Notes: generated from the letters alone by a model not told the origin. DNA of 64,000 nucleotides from Ancylobacter defluvii (GCF_018390605.1 NZ_JAHBGD010000024.1:806001-870000), one strand, 5' to 3'; positions 49,639-59,566 are shown, counted from the stretch's first letter. Translations and numbers: made by a program.

Positions 49639-50946
49639 ATGAAACTGGCGGACTGGCTCAGAGCGACCGGAACCCCACGCAGCGCGTTCGCCCGCGCCTG
49701 CGGCCTGTCGCCGGCCAGCATCACCGCCCTGTGCAAGGACGACCCGGCCTGGGTCTCGCGGGAGGCGGCGGCGCGCATCGCCGCGGCGACGGGCGGTGCG
49801 GTGACGCCGAACGACTTTCTCGGGCTCGACATCAGCGAGGTGAAGACCATGACCGACAATCTCCAGGCCCGCGTCCAGGCGGCCATCGAGGCCTTCGCTC
49901 GCGGCGACATGCTGGTGGTGACCGACGATGACGACCGCGAGAACGAAGGCGACATCATCCTCGCCGCCGTGCATGCGACACCGGAAAAGCTGGCCTTCAT
50001 CGTCCGCCACACCTCCGGCATCGTCTGCACGCCGATCACCGCCGAGCATGCGCGCAAGCTGCGGCTGAACCCGATGGTGAGCGACAACGACGCGCCGCAT
50101 TCCACCGCCTTCACCATCTCGGTCGACTACAAGCACGGCACCACCACCGGCATCTCGGCCGAGGACCGCACCGCCACGGTGCGCGGCCTCGCCAACCCCA
50201 ATGCGGGGGCCGCCGACTTCGTGCGGCCGGGCCACATCTTCCCGCTGATCGCCCGCGAGGGCGGGGTGCTGATGCGCTCCGGGCACACCGAGGCGGCAGT
50301 CGACCTGTGCAAGCTCGCCGGCCTCGAGCCGGTCGGCGTCATCTGCGAATTGGTCAATGACGACGGCACGGTGATGCGCGGGCCGCAGGTGGCCGACTTC
50401 GCCACCACCCACAAGCTCACCCGCGTCTCGGTGGCCGACCTCATCGCCTACCGCCAGTCGCGCGAGAAGCTGGTGACCCGCGCCGCCGAGTTCACCGCCC
50501 CGACGCTGGTCGGCGACATGCTCGGCATCTCCTATGTCACGCCTTTCGAGCCGGTGAACCATCTCGCCCTCGTCTATGGCAAGATCGGCGACGGGCGCGG
50601 CGTGCTGGTGCGCCTGCACCGCGCCGACCCGATCGGCGACGTATTCACCGGCGGCAAGGCGATCCAGACCTCGCTGGAGCGCATCAAGGCCGAGGGCCGC
50701 GGCGTGCTGGTCTATCTGCGCGACGGCACCGCCGGCGTGCCGACCACCGCCGTCGGGCAGGACGAGGGCAAGACCGAATCGACGCGGCTGCGCGACGAGG
50801 CCTGGCGCGAGGTCGGGCTCGGGGCGCAGATCCTCAAGGATCTCGGCATCACCTCGATTCGGCTCCTCGCCTCGCGCACCCGTACCTATGTCGGCGTCGC
50901 CGGCTTCGGCATCGAGATCGTCGGCACCGAGGTGCTGGACGCCTGA
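49639..50946 (+). CDS. ribB: 3,4-dihydroxy-2-butanone-4-phosphate synthase with N-terminal HTH domain
   Basis: Riboflavin-pathway enzyme making the four-carbon unit from ribulose 5-phosphate. Residues 1-65 are an unusual helix-turn-helix extension (MKLADWLRATG, SAFARACGLSPASITALC, WVSREAAARIAAATGG) of XRE/Cro character. The DHBP synthase domain spans about 75-275, with the active-site DDDDRENEGDIILAA near 95, HSTAFTISVDY and REGGVLMRSGHTEAAVDL. A C-terminal GTP cyclohydrolase II-like domain follows but lacks the zinc-binding cysteines and probably lacks that activity. An internal ATG at 49849 (MTDNLQAR) has GAGGTG before it, so a standard-length isoform may also be made. Total 435 residues. 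Confidence 0.92.
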   Translation: MKLADWLRATGTPRSAFARACGLSPASITALCKDDPAWVSREAAARIAAATGGAVTPNDFLGLDISEVKTMTDNLQARVQAAIEAFARGDMLVVTDDDDRENEGDIILAAVHATPEKLAFIVRHTSGIVCTPITAEHARKLRLNPMVSDNDAPHSTAFTISVDYKHGTTTGISAEDRTATVRGLANPNAGAADFVRPGHIFPLIAREGGVLMRSGHTEAAVDLCKLAGLEPVGVICELVNDDGTVMRGPQVADFATTHKLTRVSVADLIAYRQSREKLVTRAAEFTAPTLVGDMLGISYVTPFEPVNHLALVYGKIGDGRGVLVRLHRADPIGDVFTGGKAIQTSLERIKAEGRGVLVYLRDGTAGVPTTAVGQDEGKTESTRLRDEAWREVGLGAQILKDLGITSIRLLASRTRTYVGVAGFGIEIVGTEVLDA

Positions 50947-51147
50947 CGGTATCCAAAGGCCGCGATTCGGCATCCCGGTAGGGCCCGCTCACGCGAACGG
51001 CATCGCGTGGGCGCGCCTGCCCGCAATTTCGGCTTCTGGCACCGCCGGGCGCGTGTCACCATGCCGTCATCGGGTCGCGGATCGTCACCCTCTTGTCCGA
51101 GACCTCCTTCGTGCCGTCGTCGTGGTACCTCTCGGACGGAGGTCGCA

Positions 51148-51981
51148 ATGCCGCGTGTGCGTGTGGTTCTGCCGGTTGTCGCCGCGTTCCTGGCGATGGT
51201 GGCAGCAGGACTGGGGATCGCTTCGCCGGCCGCGGCGGACGACGTTGTCGATGTCGAGCTGGTGCTGGCGGTCGACGTTTCCTACTCGATGGATCTCGAC
51301 GAACTCGCGCTGCAGCGCGACGGTTACGTCGGCGCGGTGACCTCGCCGGAATTCCTCAACGCGCTCAAGCTCGGGCCCAACGGCAAGGTGGCGCTCGCCT
51401 ATGTGGAATGGGCCGGCGCCGAGGACCAGAAGCTGGTGGTCGACTGGACCGAGGTCGGCAATGAGGAAGAGGCGCGCGCCTTCGCCGCCGCCATCCGCAA
51501 CGCGCCGCTGCGCCGGGTCTACCGCACCTCGATTTCCGGGGCGATGAACTTCAGCGCCGAGCTGATCCGCAACAACCGCTTCGCGGGGTTGAAGCGGGTG
51601 ATCGACATTTCCGGCGACGGTACCAACAATCAGGGACCGCTGGTCGACGCCACCCGCGACGAGGTGGTGAAGCAGGGCATCACCATCAACGGCCTGCCGC
51701 TGATGATGAAGGAGCCGGCGGGCTCGATGCTCGATATCGGCCAGCTCGACGTCTATTACGAGGACTGCGTGATCGGCGGGCCGGGCGCCTTCGTGGTGCC
51801 GGTGCGCGGCATGCATGAATTCGCCACCGCCATCAAGACCAAGCTGGTGCTGGAGATCGCCGGGCTGCGGCTGCCGCCGCCGCGCATCGGCCCGGCGCCG
51901 GAGGTGCACCCGGTGGCCGGCGACAAGCGCGTCTCCTGCTCGATCGGCGAGCGCATGTGGATGGAGCGCTGGGGGAACTGA
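51148..51981 (+). CDS. DUF1194 (VWA-like) secreted protein
   Basis: Exported protein of unknown function, 277 residues from the ATG at 51148, which is preceded by GGAGG. A signal peptide (VVLPVVAAFLAMVAAGLGIASPAAA, cut near residue 30) leads into a von Willebrand A-like domain: the MIDAS-type motif LAVDVSYSMDLDE near 40 and a later ISGDGTNN near 155. These suggest metal-dependent binding to another protein. The domain continues to GPGAFVVPVRGMHEFATAIKTKLVLEI. It stands alone; the 490-bp region after it holds only repeats. Confidence 0.88.
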   Translation: MPRVRVVLPVVAAFLAMVAAGLGIASPAAADDVVDVELVLAVDVSYSMDLDELALQRDGYVGAVTSPEFLNALKLGPNGKVALAYVEWAGAEDQKLVVDWTEVGNEEEARAFAAAIRNAPLRRVYRTSISGAMNFSAELIRNNRFAGLKRVIDISGDGTNNQGPLVDATRDEVVKQGITINGLPLMMKEPAGSMLDIGQLDVYYEDCVIGGPGAFVVPVRGMHEFATAIKTKLVLEIAGLRLPPPRIGPAPEVHPVAGDKRVSCSIGERMWMERWGN

Positions 51982-52035
51982 GGGGTGGGAATGCGCCCGG
52001 CCGCCCGGACGGACGATGACGCGCTCCACCCGCAC

Positions 52036-52375
52036 AACGTCATCCCCGGGCGTGTCCCGGGGATCTACCCCTTCCTCCGGGCGGCCCCAAGACAGGGAGG
52101 GATAGCCGGGCAAAGCCCGGCCATGACGATCCTTGAAGCGGCGCAATGTTATTGCTGCCCGTCGGGGGAAAGGTGGCCCGCCCACGGGTCTCGCTTGTGG
52201 CAAGCCCGAGGTAGGGCTCCACGGTTCGATGAGAGGGAGCGTGGTGGAGGAGTGTCGAATTCCCCTCACCCCAACCCCTCTCCGCAGTATGTATCCGATT
52301 TGGGCCTCCCGAATGCCGAACCCGGCAACAGCCGGGTTCGCTGCGGGGAGAGGGGGCCGCCTCATTGGAGGCGTG
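52036..52375. repeat. Composite intergenic repeats after the DUF1194 gene
   Basis: This 492-bp gap holds no supported gene. ATCCCCGGG-N5-CCCGGGGAT (52042-52064) and GCCGGGC-AAA-GCCCGGC (52105-52121) form a two-hairpin element of the kind common between Rhizobiales genes. From about 52150 to 52375 a second element has CCCCTCACCCCAACCCCTCTCCGCAG paired with CTGCGGGGAGAGGG, related to the family at 1105 but with a different core. Confidence 0.7.
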
Positions 52376-52473
52376 GCTTCGGCAGGAAGAGGCACCGGAG
52401 GGGTCGGGTCGGGCTGGGCCGGCATCGGTTGGCGGACGAAACTCCGTGCGAAAAACGCTCCGCACGAAAACAT

Positions 52474-53757
52474 TCAGCGCCGGAACACCCCGACCAGCTC
52501 GACATGGGCGGAATAGCGGAACTGGTCGACCGGCGTGACATGCTCCAGCCGGTAGCCGCCCTCGATCAGCAGCGCCGCATCGCGGGCGAAGGTGACCGGA
52601 TCGCAGGACACGCCGACCACCAGCGGCACCTTGCTCGCCGCCAGCTGCACCGATTGCGCCTCCGCGCCCTGGCGCGGCGGGTCGAACACCACCGCGTCGA
52701 AGGCTTTCAGCTCCAGCGGCAAGAGCGGCCGGCGGAACAGGTCGCGCGCCTCTCCCGTCACCGGCTTGAGGCCGGAGACGCCGCGCACCGCCTTGTTCAA
52801 TGCTTCGACCGCCGGCGCCGAAGATTCATAGGCGGCGACCCGCGCCCGTTCGGCGAGGCGCAGGCCGAAGGTGCCGACGCCGGAGAACAGGTCGGCAATA
52901 TGGCGGGCGCCCTTGGTCGCCTCCGCCACCAGCGCCGCCAGCGTCGCCTCGCCGGCGGTGGTCGCCTGCAAGAACGAGCCGGGCGGCAGCGGCACGCGGG
53001 CCCGGCCCATGGTGAGCAGCGGCGGCTCGCGTTGCAGGACGAGCTCGCCATGGCGGGTCAGCCGGGCGAGCTTGTGCGCCTCCGCCAGCGCGGCAAGCGC
53101 GGCGATGCTGCGCGGCTTCAGCGGCCCCGAGCCGCGCACATCGACATCGAGGCCGGTTTCCGTGGCGGTGACCTGGATGTCCAATGGCTTGGCCACCGGC
53201 GCGAGCGCCTGCGCCAGCGCCCAGGCGGCCGGCAGCGCGCCGGCGAGCGAGGGCGCGAGGATCGGGCAGGCATCGATGGCGACCACCGCATGGCTGCGCC
53301 AGCCGGCAAAGCCGACGGCCAGCGTGTCCAGTCCCTTGGGAGCGGAACCGCCGGTGCCGCGGGCGTGGAAGGTGGCGCGGCGGCGGCCCTCGCCATGGGC
53401 ATCGACCAGCGGCGCGACGTCGGTTTCGATGCCGACGCGGGCCAGCGCCTCGACGACGAGGCTGCGCTTCCACGCCCGATAGGGCTCGGCCTGCCAGTGC
53501 TGGAAGGCGCAGCCGCCGCAGACGCCGACATGGCGGCAGAACGGATCGACGCGCTCCGGGCTCGCCTCGACGATGGAGACGAGGCGGGCGCGCTCACCCT
53601 GGCGCTCCACCTCGACCCGCTCGCCGGCCAGTGCCAACGGGACGAAGACCGGGCCGTCGGGCGTATCGGCGATGCCGTCGCCGCGATGGCCGAGGCGATC
53701 GATGCGCAGCGTAGCGAGGCCATGAGGAGACGCGCCGTGCGGGGATGGGGCGGACAT
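52474..53757 (-). CDS. RumA/RlmD-like iron-sulfur RNA (uracil-5) methyltransferase
   Basis: SAM-dependent methyltransferase that probably makes 5-methyluridine in rRNA or tRNA. The 427-residue protein has an N-terminal TRAM-like domain ([14 protein letters not shown]), a 4Fe-4S motif [15 protein letters not shown] near residue 78, the SAM-binding [17 protein letters not shown] near 290, [15 protein letters not shown] near 350 and the catalytic cysteine in [12 protein letters not shown] near 380. The ATG at 53757 follows the tlyA stop by 2 bp, so the two are co-transcribed. Confidence 0.9.
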   Translation of the reverse strand: MSAPSPHGASPHGLATLRIDRLGHRGDGIADTPDGPVFVPLALAGERVEVERQGERARLVSIVEASPERVDPFCRHVGVCGGCAFQHWQAEPYRAWKRSLVVEALARVGIETDVAPLVDAHGEGRRRATFHARGTGGSAPKGLDTLAVGFAGWRSHAVVAIDACPILAPSLAGALPAAWALAQALAPVAKPLDIQVTATETGLDVDVRGSGPLKPRSIAALAALAEAHKLARLTRHGELVLQREPPLLTMGRARVPLPPGSFLQATTAGEATLAALVAEATKGARHIADLFSGVGTFGLRLAERARVAAYESSAPAVEALNKAVRGVSGLKPVTGEARDLFRRPLLPLELKAFDAVVFDPPRQGAEAQSVQLAASKVPLVVGVSCDPVTFARDAALLIEGGYRLEHVTPVDQFRYSAHVELVGVFRR

Positions 53758-53759
53758 GC

Positions 53760-54545
53760 TCAACTTTCGCTCAGGGTCATGTCGATCAGCGGCGTGGCGG
53801 TACGGGCGGCGACCAACAGATATTCCTCATTGCCGTCGCCGCCGAGAATCGGCGAGGCCAGACGATGAGTCACCAGCCAGCCGAGTTCGCCGAGCCGGGA
53901 CACCACGCGGTCGACGGCGGTCAGGCGGGCCGCACGGTCGCGCACGATGCCGCCCTTGGACAAATGCTCGCGACCGACCTCGAATTGCGGCTTCACCAGC
54001 GCGACGAGGCTGGCATGCGGGGCGGCGTGGGAGAGCGCCGCCGGCAGCACCTGCTCCAGCGCGATGAAGCTGACATCGATGGTGACGATCTCCGCCGGCG
54101 GCAGCTCGCCGGGCGCCAGCTTGCGGATATCGGTGCCCTCCAGCGAAACGAGCCGGGGATGGACGCGCAGCTTCTCGGCGAGCTGGTCGCGACCGACATC
54201 CACCGCATGCACGCGGGCAGCGCCGCGCGCCAGCAGCACTTGCGAGAAGCCGCCGGTGGAGGCGCCGACATCCAGCGCCTCCAGCCCGGTGACATCGATG
54301 CCGGCGGCGTCGAGCCCGGCCTCCAGCTTCAGCCCGGCACGGGAGACCCATTCATAGGCCTCGCGCGCCTCGATGACGGCATCGGGGGCGATGGTCTCGG
54401 CAGGCTTGGCGAGCACCTTGCCATCGGCGGTGACGAGGCCGGCCTCGATCGCCGCCTGGGCGCGGGCACGGCTGTCGAACAGGCCGCGCTCGACCAGCAC
54501 GCGGTCGGCGCGCTGGCGTTTTGGAGCCGGTGTGGCGTCCGCCAT
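53760..54545 (-). CDS. tlyA: TlyA-family rRNA 2'-O-methyltransferase
   Basis: Ribosomal RNA cytidine-2'-O-methyltransferase related to mycobacterial TlyA, formerly called hemolysin. The 261 residues start with an S4 RNA-binding domain ([27 protein letters not shown]) and continue with a FtsJ-like methyltransferase: [22 protein letters not shown] near 92, [16 protein letters not shown] near 153, [14 protein letters not shown] near 183. It is downstream of dxs (17-bp gap), the usual dxs-tlyA order of alphaproteobacteria. Confidence 0.93.
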   Translation of the reverse strand: MADATPAPKRQRADRVLVERGLFDSRARAQAAIEAGLVTADGKVLAKPAETIAPDAVIEAREAYEWVSRAGLKLEAGLDAAGIDVTGLEALDVGASTGGFSQVLLARGAARVHAVDVGRDQLAEKLRVHPRLVSLEGTDIRKLAPGELPPAEIVTIDVSFIALEQVLPAALSHAAPHASLVALVKPQFEVGREHLSKGGIVRDRAARLTAVDRVVSRLGELGWLVTHRLASPILGGDGNEEYLLVAARTATPLIDMTLSES

Positions 54546-54562
54546 CGAAATCTCTCCGCCGC

Positions 54563-56503
54563 TCAGCCCCGCAGCAGGGCGGAGGGCCCGTCCTCGGCAC
54601 GCCCCAGCGCCCCGAACACGCCGCGCACGATGCCCTCGGCGTCGAGCCCGGCCTCGCGCAGCTGGGTGGCCGGCGTGTCGTGGTCGATGAAGCGGTCCGG
54701 CAGCTGCAGGGTGCGGATCTTCAGCCCGCGCTCCAGCGCGCCGGCCTCGGCGAGCAGGGTCAGCACATGCGAGCCGAAGCCGCCGACCGCGCCCTCCTCC
54801 ACCGTCACCAGCACCTCATGCTCGCGCGCCAGGCGCAATATGAGGTCACGGTCGAGCGGCTTGGCGAAGCGGGCATCGGCGACGGTGGCGGACAGGCCGT
54901 ATGCCGCGAGTTGGTCGGCGGCGGCGAGGCAGGGGGCGAGACGGGTGCCCAGCGACAGCAGCGCCACCTTGGAACCCTCGCGCACGATGCGGCCGCGGCC
55001 GATCGGGAGCGGCACGCCGCGCTCGGGCCGCTCGACGCCGACACCCTCGCCGCGCGGATAGCGGAAGGCGATCGGGCCCTCGTCATAGGCGGCGGCGGTC
55101 GCCACCATATGCACCAGCTCGGCCTCGTCGGCCGCCGCCATCACCACCATGCCCGGCAGGCAGGCCAGCATCGGCACGTCGAAAGCGCCGACATGGGTGG
55201 CGCCATCGGCGCCGACCAGGCCGGCGCGGTCGATGGCGAAGCGCACCGGCAGCCGCTGGATGGCGACGTCGTGCACCAGCTGGTCATAGGCGCGTTGCAG
55301 GAAGGTGGAATAGATGGCGCAGAATGGCTTGTAGCCCTCGGTGGCGAGGCCGGCGGCGAAGGTGACCGCGTGCTGCTCGGCGATACCGACATCGAAGGTG
55401 CGGGCGGGGAAGGCCTGCTCGAACAGGTCCAGCCCGGTACCGGCCGGCATGGCGGCGGTGACGGCGACGATGCGGTCGTCGCGCCGGGCCTCGTCGATCA
55501 GGCTGTCGGCGAACACGCGGGTATAGGACGGCGCGTTGGAGACCGCCTTTGCCTGGGTGCCGGTGGCGACGTCGAAGCGCTGCACGCCGTGATATTTGTC
55601 GGCCGAAGCCTCGGCGGGCGCATATCCCTTGCCCTTCTGGGTGACGACATGCACCAGGATCGGCCCGGTGTCGCTGTCGCGGGCATTGCGCAGCACCGGC
55701 AGCAGGTGGTCGAGATTGTGGCCGTCGATCGGGCCGACATAATAGAAGCCGAGCTCCTCGAACAGCGTGCCGCCGGTCCAGAAGCCGCGGGCGAATTCCT
55801 CCGCCCGTGCCGCCTGGCGCTCGAAGAACTTCGGCAGGTTGCCGGCGAGCTGCTTGGCGGTTTCGCGGAGGGAACGGTAGGTGCGCCCGGAGAGCAGGCG
55901 GGCGAGATAGGCCGACATGGCGCCCACCGGGGGGGCGATCGACATGTCGTTGTCGTTGAGGATGACGATCAGACGCGAGTCCATCGCCCCGGCATTGTTC
56001 ATCGCCTCATAGGCCATGCCGGCCGACATGGCGCCGTCGCCAATGACGCAGACCACGTTGCGCCGCGGCTGCGCCGGGTGCTTCTCGCCCTCCAGATCCC
56101 GCGCCACCGCCATGCCGAGGCCGGCGGAGATCGAGGTCGAGGAATGGCCGGCGCCGAAGGGGTCGTAGGCGCTCTCGGTGCGGTTGGTGAAGCCGGACAG
56201 CCCGCCCCCCTGGCGCAGCGTGCGGATGTGCTCGCGCCGGCCGGTCAGGATCTTGTGCGGGTAGCATTGATGGCCGACATCCCAGATCAGCCGGTCGTCC
56301 GGGGTATCGAAAACGTGATGCAGGGCGACGGTGAGTTCGACCACGCCGAGGCCGGCGCCGAGATGGCCGCCGGTCACGGAGACGGCGGAGATCGTCTCCT
56401 CCCTGAGCTCGGCGGCGAGCTGGGGCAGCTGCTCGTCCGTCAGCCGGCGCAACTCGGCCGGCTCCCGGATGGTGTCGAGAAGCGGCGTGGAGGGACGGGT
56501 CAA
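54563..56503 (-). CDS. dxs: 1-deoxy-D-xylulose-5-phosphate synthase
   Basis: First enzyme of the MEP isoprenoid pathway, joining pyruvate and glyceraldehyde 3-phosphate with thiamine diphosphate. The 646-residue protein is full length. It has [25 protein letters not shown] near residue 55, the thiamine-binding [20 protein letters not shown] near 152, and the transketolase motif segment [22 protein letters not shown] near 418. In many relatives xseB and a prenyltransferase precede it; here xseB is 3 kb upstream and the prenyltransferase is not seen. Confidence 0.96.
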   Translation of the reverse strand: MTRPSTPLLDTIREPAELRRLTDEQLPQLAAELREETISAVSVTGGHLGAGLGVVELTVALHHVFDTPDDRLIWDVGHQCYPHKILTGRREHIRTLRQGGGLSGFTNRTESAYDPFGAGHSSTSISAGLGMAVARDLEGEKHPAQPRRNVVCVIGDGAMSAGMAYEAMNNAGAMDSRLIVILNDNDMSIAPPVGAMSAYLARLLSGRTYRSLRETAKQLAGNLPKFFERQAARAEEFARGFWTGGTLFEELGFYYVGPIDGHNLDHLLPVLRNARDSDTGPILVHVVTQKGKGYAPAEASADKYHGVQRFDVATGTQAKAVSNAPSYTRVFADSLIDEARRDDRIVAVTAAMPAGTGLDLFEQAFPARTFDVGIAEQHAVTFAAGLATEGYKPFCAIYSTFLQRAYDQLVHDVAIQRLPVRFAIDRAGLVGADGATHVGAFDVPMLACLPGMVVMAAADEAELVHMVATAAAYDEGPIAFRYPRGEGVGVERPERGVPLPIGRGRIVREGSKVALLSLGTRLAPCLAAADQLAAYGLSATVADARFAKPLDRDLILRLAREHEVLVTVEEGAVGGFGSHVLTLLAEAGALERGLKIRTLQLPDRFIDHDTPATQLREAGLDAEGIVRGVFGALGRAEDGPSALLRG

Positions 56504-56855
56504 GAACTACCTCGGTGCTTCACGTCCGGCCGCGCGGGGCGCTCCACCGCCCGCCGGACGAAGTTCTAGGGCATACACGCTGCCGCGCAGGCGTGCAACG
56601 CGTGCTCCCGGCTACCGCCAGGTCGCGGGAGACGTGCTCGCGCCATCCACGGCGCACCCGACCTTGCCGGCCGGCTAAACGACAGGTGGCATGTGCCGGG
56701 TGAAAATCAACCCTTGTCGCCGATGACGCGGCAGCGGACCCGGACCCGGCCGGTAGGGCGAATTGCCGGCGCACCACGACCAAACCATGTGGAGACCACG
56801 CCATGGCGACATGACGGACATGGAAACGCCCGCCCGCATACATTAGAACCACGCC
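56504..56855. other. Gene-free gap between dxs and the lipase-like gene
   Basis: About 350 bp between divergent genes. It contains a GTCCGGC/GCCGGAC dyad (56524-56559) and scattered CCACGCCATG-like repeats. I see no supported gene, and no convincing promoter beyond a TACATT box near 56840. Confidence 0.5.
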
Positions 56856-58232
56856 ATGACAGTAGGGGACCCTCCCGACTCGCCCGGCCTCGAGGCGCCG
56901 CGTCCCACCGACATCGACGGCGGGCGACGGCTGGTGCTGTTTCTGCCCGGCCACGACCCGACCGACATGGATTATCACCACGGCCGCTTCGCCAACCAGG
57001 CCGGTCGCTTCGCCGCGCTATGGTCCTGCCGGGCCGAAGTATCGGCACTCCGCCACGAGCCGGACCTGCCGGTGAGCCTGTGGGGCGCCCGTAGCGAGGG
57101 GCCGAACTGGCGGCAGGCAACCGATTTCGCCCTGCTGCGCTGGGACGACATCGTGGTGGCGCTCGACAAGCGGCTCGCCGTGACGCGGCTGTGGCGGGGG
57201 CTGGCGGCACTGCTGGAATTCGCGCGGAACGGCACCAGCCGCCGCTACTTCAAGGCGACGCTGCGTTACGGCATCTTCTGCCTGTTCCCGGTCGGCATAT
57301 TGATGCTGTTCCTGCTCGGCGGACTTCTGGCCGGGTTGGCCGCCGGCCTGGGCACCAGCTTCCTCGTGACGCCCGGACAGGCCGGGCACCTGCCCCTTCT
57401 CGTCGGGCTGAGCGTGGGGCTGCTGGTGTTTCTCGGCCTGTTCCACCAGCCGGGGCGGCGCTGGCGGCTGCATCAGGCACTGGACGACTGGGACCTCGCC
57501 CGCGACTATCTGCACGGGCGCGCCCCGGTGATGGACGAGCGGCTGGCGCGTTTCGCCGAGTATCTGGTGGAGAGGGTCCGTAACGGCGGCTATGACGAGG
57601 TAATCCTGGTCGGCCACAGCCTCGGCGCCACGCTTGCCCTGCGGGTGCTGGTGCTGGCCTTCGCCCGCGACCCGGAGCTCGGGCGGCGCGGCACCCGGCT
57701 CAACCTGCTGACCTGCGGCGCCACCATTCCGAAATTCTCCCTGCATCCGGACGCCGCCGCCGTGCGCGCCGATGCCGAGCAGATCGCGCAGCGGCCCGAC
57801 CTGTTCTGGACCGAGTACCAGGCGCGGCACGACGCCATCAATTTCTACAAGTACCATCCGGTGAAGCTGCGCCGGGCGGAATTCGACACCGCGGAATACG
57901 GCCAGCCGATCCTGAAGAACGCCAATCTCAAGCAGATGATCTCGCGCGAGAAGTTGCGGGCGCTGCGCTGGCACATCATGCGCCTGCACTACCAGTCGCT
58001 GCTGGCGAACGAGATGAAGGCGCCGTACGACTTCTTCATGATCGCCCTTGGCCCGGTGCCCTTCGCCGAGCTCTGCGCCTCGCGCAACGGGCCGATCAGC
58101 CTGTTCGCCGACGACGGTTCGATGCTACTCCGCGAGGACGCGACGCCCACCGAGCCGGCAGATACCGCCAATAGGTCCGACCTCAACGACCCGGCAGGCC
58201 TGCAGCAAGACGCCCAAGAGGACGCCTCATGA
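56856..58232 (+). CDS. Membrane-associated lipase-like alpha/beta hydrolase
   Basis: A 458-residue protein of unknown substrate. The N-terminal part reads LVLFLPGHDPTDMDYHHGRF, followed by two hydrophobic spans (FCLFPVGILMLFLLGGLLAGLAAG about 147-170 and LLVGLSVGLLVFLGLF about 185-200). The nucleophile elbow VILVGHSLGATLALRVLVLAF lies near 250. An acidic tail ends the protein. The next gene overlaps its stop (ATGA). With an ICMT-family methyltransferase and a zinc protein downstream, lipid or quinone modification is possible, but this is a guess. Confidence 0.75.
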   Translation: MTVGDPPDSPGLEAPRPTDIDGGRRLVLFLPGHDPTDMDYHHGRFANQAGRFAALWSCRAEVSALRHEPDLPVSLWGARSEGPNWRQATDFALLRWDDIVVALDKRLAVTRLWRGLAALLEFARNGTSRRYFKATLRYGIFCLFPVGILMLFLLGGLLAGLAAGLGTSFLVTPGQAGHLPLLVGLSVGLLVFLGLFHQPGRRWRLHQALDDWDLARDYLHGRAPVMDERLARFAEYLVERVRNGGYDEVILVGHSLGATLALRVLVLAFARDPELGRRGTRLNLLTCGATIPKFSLHPDAAAVRADAEQIAQRPDLFWTEYQARHDAINFYKYHPVKLRRAEFDTAEYGQPILKNANLKQMISREKLRALRWHIMRLHYQSLLANEMKAPYDFFMIALGPVPFAELCASRNGPISLFADDGSMLLREDATPTEPADTANRSDLNDPAGLQQDAQEDAS

Positions 58233-58816
58233 ACCTCATCATCGCCGCCAAGATCGTCTGGGCCATCGGCGTCATCGGCTGGTACGTCATCCGCATTCCC
58301 TTCGAGCAGAAGGTGAAGCGCGAGAAGGTGGTCGACGCCCGCCACAAGGTGCGCGAACTGATCCTGCTGTCCTGCTCGACCTGCGGGCTCGGCATCGTGC
58401 CGCTGCTGTGGGCGACCTCCGACTTGTTCGAGTTCGCCGACTATCCCTATTCGGCGGTGCAGTTCGCGCTGGGTGCGCTGACCTTCGCCTTCTCGCTTTG
58501 GCTGTTCCGCCGCACCCATGCGGATCTCGGCAAGAACTGGTCGGTGACGCTGGAGATCAAGGACAGCCACAAGCTGATCACCGGCGGCGTCTACCGCTAT
58601 GTGCGCCACCCGATGTACTCGGCCTTCTTCCTGTGGGCACTGGCGCAGTTGATCCTGATCCCCAACTTCATCGCCGGCCCGGCGGGGGTGATCGGCTTCG
58701 GCATCCTCTACCTCTTCCGCGTCGGCCGCGAGGAGGCGATGATGCTGGACACCTTCGGCGACGAATACCGCGCCTACATGGCCCGCACCGCCCGCATCGT
58801 GCCGGGCGTGCTCTGA
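58229..58816 (+). CDS. Isoprenylcysteine carboxyl methyltransferase (ICMT) family protein
   Basis: Integral membrane methyltransferase-like protein of 195 residues. Several hydrophobic spans precede the conserved C-terminal SAM-binding block: LGKNWSVTLEIKDSHKLITGGVYRYVRHPMYSAFF (in pieces from about residue 105), then GREEAMMLDTFGDEYRAYMARTAR. Bacterial members methylate small lipids or unknown substrates rather than prenylated proteins. It overlaps the lipase-like gene by 4 bp. Confidence 0.88.
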   Translation: MNLIIAAKIVWAIGVIGWYVIRIPFEQKVKREKVVDARHKVRELILLSCSTCGLGIVPLLWATSDLFEFADYPYSAVQFALGALTFAFSLWLFRRTHADLGKNWSVTLEIKDSHKLITGGVYRYVRHPMYSAFFLWALAQLILIPNFIAGPAGVIGFGILYLFRVGREEAMMLDTFGDEYRAYMARTARIVPGVL

Positions 58817-58830
58817 TCGAGGACCGCCCG

Positions 58831-59082
58831 ATGCTGGAACTGCGTCCCACCTGCGAGTGCTGCGACCGCGACCTGCCGCCGGCCTCGCGCGAGGCGATGA
58901 TCTGCACCTTCGAATGCACCTTCTGCGCCGATTGCGCGCGCGAGGTGCTCGGCGGCGTCTGTCCCAACTGCTCCGGTGAACTGGTACGCCGGCCGGTGCG
59001 GCCGGAAGCGGCGCTCGCGCGGCATCCGGCTTCAACGATGCGGGTGTTCAATCCCGATTGCGCGGCGCGCAAGGCAGGCTGA
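58831..59082 (+). CDS. DUF1272 zinc-ribbon protein
   Basis: Cysteine-rich cytosolic protein of 83 residues: LELRPTCECCDRDLPP, then ICTFECTFCADC and GVCPNCSGELVRRP, giving four CXXC-type pairs able to bind two metal ions. The function is unknown. It starts 14 bp after the ICMT gene and ends inside a direct repeat where its 3' end overlaps the convergent DUF1284 gene by 35 bp. Confidence 0.88.
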   Translation: MLELRPTCECCDRDLPPASREAMICTFECTFCADCAREVLGGVCPNCSGELVRRPVRPEAALARHPASTMRVFNPDCAARKAG

Positions 59083-59530
59083 GATCGCCAGGCAGGCTGA
59101 GGTCGCCGGCCGCGCCCGCGAGGCGCACGCGGCGGAAGCCGCCGGCGGCGATATCGTCGCAAAGCCGCGTCCATTGGCAGCCGGCACAGGCGGCACGACT
59201 GGCGCCGCTGGCGAAGGCGGCGCGCATCGCCGCGACGCGGGGCGCCGACAGGTCGATCAGGTCGCCCGGCGCGAAGCCGCCGCCGAACAGGCCGGCAAGC
59301 GCCGCGCGTGCCCGCGCATCGCGCTCGGTGACGCTGGCGTTCAGGCAATGATGGCCGCCGCCGAGCATCGGCGCGCAGACATCGTCCGGCCCCTCGACCA
59401 GCCGGACCGGCTCGCCGGCGTCGAGCCGGGCGACGATCGCGTCGTAATTGGCGGTGAAAGCCGGGGTGTAGCCCCGGCCGACATAGGTCATCAGGCAGAG
59501 CAGATGATGGCCGCGCAACCGGATGCTCAT
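59048..59530 (-). CDS. DUF1284 protein
   Basis: Conserved protein of unknown function, 160 residues, beginning with the family signature MSIRLRGHHLLCLMTYVGRGY. Cysteines and histidines (GHHLLC, DDVCAPML, GGHHCLN, CAGCQWTRLC) suggest an iron-sulfur or zinc site. The C-terminus carries a duplicated GDLSLPGDLSLP stretch from an 18-bp direct repeat (near 59071-59106). It converges with and overlaps the DUF1272 gene. Confidence 0.88.
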   Translation of the reverse strand: MSIRLRGHHLLCLMTYVGRGYTPAFTANYDAIVARLDAGEPVRLVEGPDDVCAPMLGGGHHCLNASVTERDARARAALAGLFGGGFAPGDLIDLSAPRVAAMRAAFASGASRAACAGCQWTRLCDDIAAGGFRRVRLAGAAGDLSLPGDLSLPCAPRNRD

Positions 59531-59566
59531 CCGCGAACGCTCATCCGCGTGTCCCGGCCTTCCGGC

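Noticed and set aside
49542-49639. FMN riboswitch before ribB
   Set aside because: The spacer is only about 100 bp, lacks the conserved FMN-element helices and is filled by the two palindromes and a promoter.
50600-50946. Bifunctional RibBA with active GTP cyclohydrolase II
   Set aside because: The C-terminal domain lacks the zinc-binding cysteine cluster of RibA, so only DHBP synthase activity is assigned.
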